From assembly GCA_023416335.1 (NCBI GenBank), contig JAEZHY010000291.1:1-11727 (forward strand): 11,727 nt of DNA, given 5' to 3'. Source of the stretch: Pseudomonadota bacterium (GTDB lineage Bacteria > Desulfobacterota > Syntrophobacteria > Syntrophobacterales > Syntrophobacteraceae). Numbering within the stretch: position 1 is the first letter of the stretch; each line of letters begins with the position of its first letter. Shown here piece by piece: positions 1-5,591 of the stretch. Position numbers and translations under genes: made by a program. The notes below the pieces were generated by a model. The model saw nothing but the letters and a program-made list of their open reading frames with translations, was not told where the DNA came from and did no database searches.

Positions 1-81
1 CCGTCCGACCAGCCTCGATACCATGACCCACAACCGCCGATTCCGCGAAACAGGCGGACGCATACGGAAGCGACCCGAAAT

Positions 82-570
82 ATGGAAGAACGCATTAAGG
101 AATGCTCGAGGGTTACCATTGAGTGCGACATGCAGATCTATCCGCCAAACAGCGGCGAACCAATCGCGCAACGCCAGTGTTGCAGCTTTGTAATGGGAGT
201 CGATCCGCAGTATTCTTCGGTGGAAACGGCCCTGATGAACAAGAAGGCGGGGGACCGCCTCAAGGTGCACGTCCCCCCTGAAGAGATTTTCGGCGCATAC
301 GACGAAGAACTGGTGCGTGAGCTTCCCCGGGAGGACTATAAACAGGAGCGCCTGCAGCCCGGCAGGATGTACCGGCAGATCAGGAAGAAGACGCTGATCC
401 AGTTCATGGTGAAAGAACTCTACGAAGACAAGATCGTCGCCGACTTCAACCACGACCGCGCCGGAACCTGGGCCGAATGCGACATCCTGGTGAAAGAGGT
501 CCGTGAGGCCAAAAAAGAAGAAATGAAACCTTCCTGCGCCAAGCTGCCGGAGTTTCCGGAGGAGTGCTAG
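82..570 (+). CDS. SlyD-type FKBP peptidyl-prolyl cis-trans isomerase
   Basis: This is a 162-residue protein of the SlyD branch of FKBP prolyl isomerases, cytoplasmic folding helpers that isomerise Xaa-Pro bonds. The signatures are the FKBP core (VTIECDM at 11-17, FVMGVDP at 36-42, an ETAL helix at 48-51, KAGDRLKVHVPPEEIFGAYDEE at 55-76) and the SlyD flap-insert ending DFNHDRAGT at 121-129, equivalent to the VDGNHxLAG motif of E. coli SlyD. A final strand follows (AECDILVKEVRE, 131-142). The long His-rich metal-binding tail of E. coli SlyD is absent. The short tail carries only two Cys (C152, C162), so a nickel-chaperone role is not supported. The reading frame stays open to the left edge, so a start outside the window is possible. 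ATG 82 is preferred because homologous strands begin about ten residues after it, although its ribosome-binding site is weak. The family call is solid; substrate and metal role are unknown. Confidence 0.9.
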   Translation: MEERIKECSRVTIECDMQIYPPNSGEPIAQRQCCSFVMGVDPQYSSVETALMNKKAGDRLKVHVPPEEIFGAYDEELVRELPREDYKQERLQPGRMYRQIRKKTLIQFMVKELYEDKIVADFNHDRAGTWAECDILVKEVREAKKEEMKPSCAKLPEFPEEC

Positions 571-580
571 GGAACTCCGG
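547..580 (+). terminator. Hairpin over the stop codon of the FKBP gene
   Basis: The arm CCGGAGTTTCC (547-557) pairs with GGAACTCCGG (571-580) with one bulged T, enclosing the stop codon. There is no following T-tract, so it may be an mRNA 3'-end stabiliser or a Rho-dependent 3' structure rather than a true intrinsic terminator. Confidence 0.3.
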
Positions 581-643
581 GGTGCAACCGAACATGGACC
601 GCTTCTCCGGATCGCATCTTTTCGAGCTGCACGGTTCGGGTCG

Positions 644-672
644 TTGACAAAGGGTCTCAGCTGTGTTACTCA
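644..672 (+). promoter_or_regulatory. Candidate sigma-70 promoter for tRNA-Arg
   Basis: A perfect TTGACA box lies at 644-649. With a 17-bp spacer it is followed by TACTCA (667-672), a poor -10 box that is however preceded by an extended TGT (664-666). Transcription would begin near 679 and give a leader of about 50 nt before the tRNA. The -35 box is strong and the -10 weak, so the call is tentative. Confidence 0.45.
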
Positions 673-681
673 AGAACGCTT

Positions 682-708
682 GAATCGGGGTGCCCACTGC
701 CCCGATTC
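682..708 (+). other. Perfect 9-bp hairpin in the tRNA-Arg leader
   Basis: GAATCGGGG (682-690) and CCCCGATTC (700-708) are perfect complements around a 9-nt loop. The structure lies between the candidate promoter and the mature tRNA 5' end, so it would form in the precursor leader. No T-tract follows, which argues against a terminator. It could protect the precursor or guide its 5' processing; that role is inference. Confidence 0.5.
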
Positions 709-728
709 TGAAATTCCTACCAAATTGA

Positions 729-804
729 GGGCGACTAGCTCAGTGGATAGAGCGTTGGTCTCCGGAACCAAAGGTCCCGGGTTCGATCCCCGGGTCGCCC
801 TCCA
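729..804 (+). tRNA. tRNA-Arg (anticodon CCG)
   Basis: A complete cloverleaf can be drawn. The acceptor stem GGGCGAC (729-735) pairs with GTCGCCC (794-800). The D-stem GCTC pairs with GAGC (738-741, 750-753). The anticodon stem TTGGT pairs with ACCAA (755-759, 767-771) around loop CTCCGGA, giving anticodon CCG at 762-764, which reads CGG (Arg). The T-stem CCGGG pairs with CCCGG (777-781, 789-793) around TTCGATC. The D-loop contains GGA, so the arginine identity base A20 is present. The discriminator is T801 and CCA is encoded at 802-804. All stems are fully paired. Confidence 0.97.
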
Positions 805-980
805 TCACTTGCCTCGCAATAAAGCCAACTTACGAGAATCCAGCCAAGCCTGAATTTTCTGCTATCCTGAATCCTGATACGCATTGCAGCCCTGAAGCCT
901 TCCTTTCACCCTCCGGGACTCCACATCTCTGAACTGTATAATTCAAAATGGACCCGAGAAGCACAGGAGCCAAGAAGGCT

Positions 981-1361
981 CTACCCCGAGCAACCAGCTA
1001 TAGGCAAGTAGGCTGAGGCCCTCTTCCGCCATGGCTGTATTTCGTATTTCCTTCGCTGAAAATCCTGGCGTTGTGCTATAAGAGCTTCGAATGGAAAATC
1101 GCCCATGTCCCCATCCAGCATATAACCTCGCCTTTGTAGAAGGCGGACGAGATACATCCTCCATAGTTTATGCCGCAGTCTGCCGGGATGTCCTCGACCG
1201 ACGTGCCGGATACATCGAGGAGTTCGATGCCCCCCCAGCATTCCGGCCCTTGAATGTGAACAAAAGCTGATGAGGTGTCGAAAGAGTCTCCAAACAAGTT
1301 GCTGCCCCCAAGCTTTCCTGGCTCTGAATCAGAAACCTGTCTGCTTGATTTGATGATTCAT
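981..1361 (-). pseudogene. Decayed protein-coding remnant, frameshifted, unknown family
   Basis: On the minus strand one frame is open from about 1357 to 1076 and reads like real protein, including the stretches SSAFVHIQGPECWGGIELLD and DCGINYGGCISSAFYKGEVI, with mostly G/C third positions. Around 1120 the sense appears to pass into another frame, where LDGDMGDFPFEALIAQ follows to about 981. A possible start ATG at 1361-1359 gives MNHQIKQTGF and then stops, so a second shift near the 5' end is likely. No good start, ribosome-binding site or continuous frame exists. I do not recognise the family. It lies back-to-back with the broken PIN gene and just downstream of a tRNA, consistent with a degraded accessory patch. 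It could also be chance; the composition argues mildly for a true remnant. Confidence 0.35.
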
Positions 1362-1377
1362 TGGTGCAAAGGACAAC

Positions 1378-1812
1378 ATGAGAGTATATCTTGATAATTG
1401 CTGTTATAACCGCCCCTTCGATGACCAGAAACAATTGCGCATTCGGCTTGAAGCGGAGGCCAAGCTGGGAGTCCAAGAGATGATCTTGGAGGGAAAGATT
1501 TAACTCGCATGGTCTTACATCCTTGACTTTGAGAATGAGATGAACCCTTTTGAACAGAGAAAGATGGTGGTCTCCCAATGGAGGTCACGTGCAACGGTCG
1601 ATACTGATGAGACCAAAGAAATTCTGGAGAAGGCCAAAGACTTGGTTCAACTGGGGCTCAAGGGCAAGGATGCTCTTCATTTTGCATGCGCTATTTCGCT
1701 GGGATGCGATTATTTCCTCACAACAGACGACCATCTGATCAAAAAGTCTGCCGACATCAATGAGATCAGAGTCGCAGATCCTATTACCTTCATCAGAGAG
1801 GAACTCGAATGA
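1378..1812 (+). pseudogene. PIN-domain (VapC-like) RNase gene interrupted by an in-frame stop
   Basis: Reading from ATG 1378 (AAGGA just upstream) gives 41 residues starting MRVYLDNCCYNRPFDDQ, then TAA at 1501-1503. The same frame resumes without a gap (LAWSYILDFENEMNPFEQ) to the stop at 1810-1812, 144 residues in total with the stop as position 42. The PIN acidic residues are split across the break: D6 in YLDN before it, D98 in GKDALHFACA and D117/D118 in FLTTDDH after it. Known PIN proteins cleave RNA, often as toxins. A single base change in a codon such as GAA, giving KIELAWSY, would explain the stop. The internal ATG at 1540 has no good ribosome-binding site, and its 90-residue product lacks D6, so an active nuclease is unlikely. 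The last codon overlaps the next gene by 4 nt. Confidence 0.8.
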
Positions 1813-2027
1813 TTACGGATACCGAGATAAAGATAAAAGGAATTCGAGTGCTCATGGAATCCCTTGGTGAGGTTGAGGCCGAGAGGTTTATCTCTCTCAT
1901 CATGCGTGAACCCTTCGATTATACGAAGTGGCAACGATCGCTTTGGACTGAAAAGACCGTGGCGGAAATCAGCGGTGCTGCAATGCGTTTCCGGAAGGAG
2001 GCCGGCCTGCAGGAAAAGAAGCAATGA
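1809..2027 (+). CDS. Small partner protein of the PIN gene, putative antitoxin
   Basis: This 72-residue soluble protein begins with ATG in an ATGA overlap (1809-1812) with the PIN stop codon, so its translation is coupled to that of the PIN gene. It is charged and predicted helical, with segments TDTEIKIKGIRVLMESLGEV (3-22), AERFISLIMREPFDYTKWQ (24-42) and LWTEKTVAEISGAAMRF (45-61). I recall similar small proteins encoded next to PIN-domain genes in many bacteria and archaea; antitoxin function is inferred from that pairing and was not shown here. The order nuclease-then-partner is the reverse of classic vapBC. The gene itself is intact. With the upstream frame cut at codon 42, the coupling ribosome would stop early, so expression probably depends on the internal start at 1540 or its own initiation. 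Confidence 0.7.
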   Translation: MITDTEIKIKGIRVLMESLGEVEAERFISLIMREPFDYTKWQRSLWTEKTVAEISGAAMRFRKEAGLQEKKQ

Positions 2028-2132
2028 AGCCGGACTTGAGCCGAATCGAACGCGGAACGTCGTAGATTCTTTGAGGAAGAAGTCAAGCCTTACAGTAAAA
2101 GCAAGTCAGCCATCATAATTGCAGGGATTTAA
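2024..2132 (+). pseudogene. Possible third small ORF of the PIN module, frameshifted
   Basis: An ATG at 2024 overlaps the preceding stop as ATGA, the same coupling as one gene earlier, and reads MKPDLSRIERGTS before a TAG. One nucleotide out of phase, from 2061, the sequence reads RRFFEEEVKPYSKSKSAI and ends IIAGI with TAA at 2130-2132. Joining the two by a net one-base shift near 2055-2063 gives a charged peptide of about 35 residues. I do not recognise it. The repeated ATGA overlap and sensible amino-acid content are the only support; chance cannot be excluded. Confidence 0.3.
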
Positions 2133-2533
2133 ACACATCAGGCCAAACTGCCAGGGAGATGCGAAGTTGCGTCCAACGTGGGCGGAAACACCCCTGCGAC
2201 TCTTAGATCCCATTGCCGACACGCCGCACAACGACCCACACGAGCCCTTCTTTACTGGTTTGGACGCCCGATTCATCATCACTTCACATTAATTGCCTGC
2301 TTTGTGATCCGGAATCGGGGAATGCCGTTCCTTTCATGGCCAAACCGGAATGTCTCAGGGAAGCGTCCGCTTCGATCTGCGTTGTCAATTCTACCTTCGA
2401 AGTTGCATTCCTTTTCCGAAGTCTGGTTTTGGTGTATCTATTGGGAAACTGCAGATTGGAGATCGAGCCGACGGGATTGCTCGAGCCGGTTGCCGGAGAG
2501 TCCCGGGATCACTACCGCCAAAGAGGAAATGAA
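2133..2533 (+). other. Non-coding stretch upstream of the dehydrogenase gene
   Basis: About 400 bp without a convincing gene. The dehydrogenase frame happens to stay open back to 2213, but the extra residues lack any aldehyde-dehydrogenase character. I see no convincing sigma-70 or sigma-54 promoter and no repeat. The only clear signal is the ribosome-binding sequence AGAGGA just before ATG 2534. Confidence 0.5.
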
Positions 2534-3982
2534 ATGGAACAAATCAAAAACTACATAAACGGTGAATGGGTCGAATCCACAACACACGAATTCGGTGATG
2601 TCTGGGACCCGGCGAGGGGGGAGAAGATCGCGCGGGTGCCTTATTCGACTGCCGAAGACCTCGACGGGGCCGTTCGGGCCGCTAAGGAGGCCTTCTGGGA
2701 ATGGCGGTCCACTCCGCCGCTGACCCGGGCGCGGTACCTGTTTCGGTTTCGAGAACTCATGGAGGAGAACTTCGAGGACGTCGCACGCACTCTGACCCGG
2801 GAGCAGGGCAAGGCCATCGATGAGGCGCGGGGAGAAGTCCGGAGGGCCATCGAGAATATCGAGCATGCCACCGGCGTGACCACCATGATGACCGGGTACT
2901 GCCTCGAAGACATCGCCAAGGATATCGACTGCCAGGCCGAACGGCAACCGCTCGGGGTTTTCGGCTGCATCGCTCCCTTTAACTTTCCCGCCATGGTGCC
3001 GTTCTGGTTCATGCCTTACGCTCTCGTCTGCGGCAACACTTTTATCGTGAAGCCTTCCGAGCAGGTCCCCATGACCCAGACCCGAATCTTTGAAATCATC
3101 GACGAGGTCAACCTGCCGCCGGGCGTTGTCAACATGGTGCACGGGTCAAAAGCGGTCGTGAATGCCATGACCGAGCACCCGGACGTCAACGGCGTATCGT
3201 TCGTCGGCTCGACTCCTACCGCAAAATATGTCTACCGGCGCTGCGGGGAAAACGGCAAGAGGGTGCAGGCGCTCGGCGGGGCGAAAAACTGTATCGTCAT
3301 CATGCCCGACGCCAACCTGAAAGAGGCTATGCCGTCGCTGATTACTTCATTTTACGGCTGCTCCGGCCAGCGCTGCCTCTCCGGTTCCATCCTGGTTCCC
3401 GTCGGAGACGCTTATGAACAGGTCAAGGAACAGTTCCTCGCCGCATCGCGCAAGGTGATCGTCGGAGACGGGCTCGACCCGCACAGCCAGATGGGGCCGG
3501 TCGTGAGCGCGGCGGCCAGGGACCGCATCCGGGGATGCATCGACAGGGGGCTCGAAGAAGGTGCCAAACTTATCCTGGACGGACGTGACCTGAAGGTCCC
3601 CGGGCTGGAAAACGGCTTCTTCATGGGACCTTCCGTATTCGATGAGGTCAAACCGGATATGGCCATCGCGAGGGAGGAGATATTCGGACCGGTGGTGAGC
3701 ATCGTCCGCGCCGGCGACCTCGACGAAGCAATCGAGATCATCAACTCGCGCGGCTTCGCCAATGCCACGTGCCTCTACACCCAGAGCGGCGCGACCGTGA
3801 GGTATTTCAAATACCGCGTGCGTCCAAGCATGATCGGCGTGAACATCGGGATCGCCGCGCCGATGAGTTTCTTCCCGTTCGGCGGGGCGGGGCAGTCCAT
3901 GTTCGGCGACATCAAGGGCCACGGCCGCGAGGTCTTTCAATTCTTTACCGATGCGAAGGTGGTTATAACCCGCTGGCTGTAA
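2534..3982 (+). CDS. mmsA: CoA-acylating methylmalonate-semialdehyde dehydrogenase
   Basis: This 482-residue cytoplasmic enzyme belongs to the MmsA/IolA branch of aldehyde dehydrogenases, which convert (methyl)malonate semialdehyde, CoA and NAD to propionyl- or acetyl-CoA, CO2 and NADH in valine, beta-alanine or inositol catabolism. Family marks are the N-terminal YINGEWVES (8-16), the dinucleotide-binding region APFNFPAMVPFWFMP, the FVGSTPTAKY motif, and LGGAKNCIVIMPDANL. In the last of these the general-base Glu of ordinary ALDHs is missing, as in CoA-acylating members. The nucleophile is C281 in GCSGQRCLSGS, followed by EEIFGPVVSIVRA and the C-terminal FFPFGGAGQSMFGDIKGHG. Length is close to the usual 490-500. 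Start 2534 is chosen for its AGAGGA site and fit to the family N-terminus. No other pathway gene is adjacent, so the exact substrate is inferred. In a propionate-metabolising anaerobe it could link C3 semialdehydes to propionyl-CoA. Confidence 0.92.
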   Translation: MEQIKNYINGEWVESTTHEFGDVWDPARGEKIARVPYSTAEDLDGAVRAAKEAFWEWRSTPPLTRARYLFRFRELMEENFEDVARTLTREQGKAIDEARGEVRRAIENIEHATGVTTMMTGYCLEDIAKDIDCQAERQPLGVFGCIAPFNFPAMVPFWFMPYALVCGNTFIVKPSEQVPMTQTRIFEIIDEVNLPPGVVNMVHGSKAVVNAMTEHPDVNGVSFVGSTPTAKYVYRRCGENGKRVQALGGAKNCIVIMPDANLKEAMPSLITSFYGCSGQRCLSGSILVPVGDAYEQVKEQFLAASRKVIVGDGLDPHSQMGPVVSAAARDRIRGCIDRGLEEGAKLILDGRDLKVPGLENGFFMGPSVFDEVKPDMAIAREEIFGPVVSIVRAGDLDEAIEIINSRGFANATCLYTQSGATVRYFKYRVRPSMIGVNIGIAAPMSFFPFGGAGQSMFGDIKGHGREVFQFFTDAKVVITRWL

Positions 3983-4025
3983 AGCGGAAGAGCAGGGTAA
4001 GAAAGAACCGGACAAAAGCAAAAGC

Positions 4026-4150
4026 GTGGGGAACTGCGTCCCCCACACCCCCTGCGCCGCTCTGCGGCTTACCTGGCGCCTGCTGCGGCGCCCCGCAAAA
4101 GCAGCGGGGCAGACGCAGCAGGCGCCGAGCGATCGGCTTCCGCCGATTGC
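4026..4150 (+). repeat. GC-rich hairpin cluster between dehydrogenase and ferritin-like genes
   Basis: Three inverted repeats occur in about 125 bp. GTGGGG and CCCCAC flank an 8-nt loop near 4026-4045. A long structure has a 13-bp perfect outer stem, GGCGCCTGCTGCG (4075-4087) with CGCAGCAGGCGCC (4114-4126), and a 7-bp inner stem, GCCCCGC (4090-4096) with GCGGGGC (4104-4110). ATCGGC and GCCGAT follow near 4132-4147. No T-tract follows, so this resembles a REP/BIME-type intergenic element more than an intrinsic terminator, though it could stabilise the upstream mRNA 3' end. Confidence 0.65.
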
Positions 4151-4177
4151 CTTAAATGACGGGAGGACTGCAAATTT

Positions 4178-4612
4178 ATGGAACTGACCAATTTCGGCGC
4201 CGTGCTGACCTTTGCAGCGGAGACAGAGGCATCGGACAGCGGGTTTTATACAGCGATTCGGGAGATCCCGGGCCTTGAAAAGTACGGAAGTACATTCGAA
4301 GCGGTTGCCGCGGCTTTGAAGAAAAACGAAAAAGACCTCCTGCGCGCCCGGCGCGAAAACGTGACGGAAATGATCCTTGAGCCGATCCATGATTTCCATT
4401 CCGAATCGTTTGCTGCCGACCGGAGCGTTAACGATACCCTGACCACTGATGCCGCCGTGGAGAAAGCTATCGCAATGGAGGACAAGTCCGCCGAATTTTA
4501 CTCTGTGGCCGCGGAAAAATTACGTGGTTTGCCCGAGGTCAGCCGGATATTGAACAGGGTAGGCAAGATTCGATCGGTCAATAGAGAGAAGTTGAGGGAT
4601 TTGCTGCGGTAG
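4178..4612 (+). CDS. Ferritin/rubrerythrin-like helical-bundle protein
   Basis: This 144-residue soluble protein is almost entirely helical. It shows the spacing of a four-helix ferritin-like bundle: helix A FGAVLTFAAETEASDSGFY (6-24), helix B FEAVAAALKKNEKDLLRARR (40-59), helix C AVEKAIAMEDKSAEFYSVAAEKL (93-115), helix D SRILNRVGKIRSVNREKLRDLL (122-143). Each helix carries a candidate Glu ligand (E15/E17, E51, E101, E137). The ExxH partners typical of diiron rubrerythrins are not present: E51 is followed at +3 by Leu and E137 by Arg. Iron binding is therefore uncertain. The protein may be a degenerate or structural member of the superfamily. GGGAGG about 12 nt before the ATG supports the start. 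It follows the dehydrogenase by 195 bp of hairpins, so co-transcription is doubtful. Confidence 0.6.
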   Translation: MELTNFGAVLTFAAETEASDSGFYTAIREIPGLEKYGSTFEAVAAALKKNEKDLLRARRENVTEMILEPIHDFHSESFAADRSVNDTLTTDAAVEKAIAMEDKSAEFYSVAAEKLRGLPEVSRILNRVGKIRSVNREKLRDLLR

Positions 4613-4812
4613 CCGGGCATGATAATGCAGTCCGGGTGGACCGCCCTTCGGTACCTCTTGCGCTTCGCGCCTGGATTCGAAAATCCGGGCTACCCGAAAT
4701 TGGCGCAGGCTTTTTTCGGATGGCTGGACCGTGGGCACGATGAAGCGGGCTCACCTGCTCACCCAGGAGCGATGGGGTACGCTCTCCCAGACTGTGTCGT
4801 TGCCTGGGTCCG

Positions 4813-4934
4813 GAGGACAAGAGGCTTCGCGTAGAATTACCGTCCCTCTTGCCTGCGGCACGGGCAACCAAAACCACGTTGCCCGTGTCACCCCTGGTTT
4901 GGTTCCGAGCGCAAGGCGGTGGGCACGATGAAGC
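4813..4934 (+). repeat. 122-bp dispersed module, copy A
   Basis: By hand alignment this matches the reverse complement of 11605-11727 with five substitutions and one single-base indel. It contains two hairpins: CAAGAGG/CCTCTTG (4818-4824, 4845-4851) and CACGGGCAAC/GTTGCCCGTG (4859-4868, 4878-4887). It ends in GTGGGCACGATGAAGC. No coding potential is conserved between the copies. Confidence 0.9.
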
Positions 4935-5098
4935 TCAATGCTGTTGCTTAAATGACCCCGTCCAGGTAGGCAAAGTATTTTGGACAGCACGTACCGGATA
5001 CTATCCGGCCTGCCGGGGCGGGGTTCCCAAGGCGGACCTTGGGAACCAGCGGCGTATTTCCTTAAAGCAACAACATTGACGGTAAAGCTGTGCCCACC
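4918..5098 (+). repeat. Large imperfect inverted repeat, MITE-like
   Basis: The left arm (4918-4951) begins GGTGGGCAC and ends TCAATGCTGTTGCTTAA. The right arm (5062-5098) begins TTAAAGCAACAACATTGA and ends GTGCCCACC. The arms are complementary over about 35 nt with few mismatches and enclose about 110 bp, which itself holds CCGGAT/ATCCGG (4994-5008) and a 10-bp hairpin at 5022-5047. The shape is that of a miniature inverted-repeat element or a long folded RNA; no target-site duplication was evident. Confidence 0.65.
5022..5047 (+). repeat. REP-like hairpin GGTTCCCAAG/CTTGGGAACC
   Basis: A perfect 10-bp stem (5022-5031 with 5038-5047) around a 6-nt loop, followed by AGCGG. A related, less perfect hairpin followed by the same AGCGG lies at 9040-9065, so this is a dispersed family. 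Confidence 0.75.
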
Positions 5099-5322
5099 CT
5101 ACCGCAGTCCCGGCACCATTGATGCTATAGCATTGCTTTTTTCGTGATTTTCGCACTACTATCCGACAATTTCTTGTTTTTTGAGCAAGATTTTCATGTT
5201 GCCGGTTCTGTAAATCGTTTGACATTAACCTCTTAGGCGCACCTGGAGCCGAGGAGAACCGAACGGCACTTTCGTGTGTTTCGTACTCGTGCCGCTCATC
5301 CCAAAGCGATGGGTTACGCTCC

Positions 5323-5383
5323 GAGACTGTGTCGTAACCGACCGGGGTTGGGTTAGTTTTCATCGCCAGCACGACACAGTCTC
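5323..5383 (+). repeat. 13-bp perfect inverted repeat
   Basis: GAGACTGTGTCGT (5323-5335) and ACGACACAGTCTC (5371-5383) are exact complements separated by 35 nt. The left arm is shared with GACTGTGTCGT near 4790-4800, where the second arm is absent. Confidence 0.75.
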
Positions 5384-5390
5384 TCCGCTC

Positions 5391-5564
5391 CACCCATCCT
5401 GCGGCCTTGTCCTTATCTCATTGTTTTCTTTCGTGATTTTCGTGTATTTCGTGGTTATGAGCTTTTGCCTTTCGTATTTTGGTTGCGGCTCTGCTGCCCC
5501 AGGCCTTTCGTGGTTAAGGGTTTTTGTTTTTGCTTTTTGGCTGCGGCTGTATTGGGGCATGCCC
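5391..5564 (+). repeat. TTTCGTG module with 2 x 59-bp tandem duplication
   Basis: After CACCCATCCTGC the sequence carries several spaced TTTCGTG motifs. Two tandem 59-nt units follow (5447-5505 and 5506-5564), each starting TTTCGTGGTTA and containing TTTTGGYTGCGGCT. The reverse complement of 11479-11600 has the same order, CCCATCCTGC, then TTGTTTTCTTTCGTG, then the TGCGGCT unit, so it is a second, diverged copy. Confidence 0.75.
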
Positions 5565-5591
5565 TCGGATCTCACGAACCTCTCTTTGGGT

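Larger units (their letters stand above)
4613..5591 (+). other. Repeat-rich non-coding region
   Basis: Nearly 1 kb with no credible gene. It holds a 122-bp module with an inverted copy at the right end of the window, two direct copies of GTGGGCACGATGAAGC (4731-4746, 4919-4934), and a large inverted repeat (4918-5098) around further hairpins. It also contains a 13-bp inverted repeat (5323-5383), related segments GCGATGGGGTACGCTC / GCGATGGGTTACGCTC each followed by GACTGTGTCGT (from about 4769 and 5307), and a tandem 59-bp duplication (5447-5564). Open frames here have no protein-like character. Confidence 0.8.

Noticed and set aside
777..804. tRNA 3' end as a mobile-element attachment site
   Set aside because: No second copy of this sequence and no integrase gene were found in the window.
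2213..2533. N-terminal extension of the dehydrogenase frame by 107 codons
   Set aside because: The extra residues lack aldehyde-dehydrogenase features, and the internal ATG at 2534 has a good ribosome-binding site and the family N-terminus.
2438..4399. Long minus-strand open frames opposite the dehydrogenase and ferritin-like genes
   Set aside because: They are mirror frames of GC-rich coding sequence, with no motifs and no start signals.
5122..5146. ATGCTATAGCAT palindrome followed by a T run as a terminator
   Set aside because: The palindrome has no loop space; a real hairpin would have only about 4 weak pairs, and no gene ends nearby.
4619..5393. Short open frames in the repeat region as small genes
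   Set aside because: They cross hairpin repeats, lack ribosome-binding sites, and their reading is not kept between repeat copies.
5425..5564. CRISPR array in the TTTCGTG region
   Set aside because: The units are tandem and diverged without unique spacers, and no cas gene is present.
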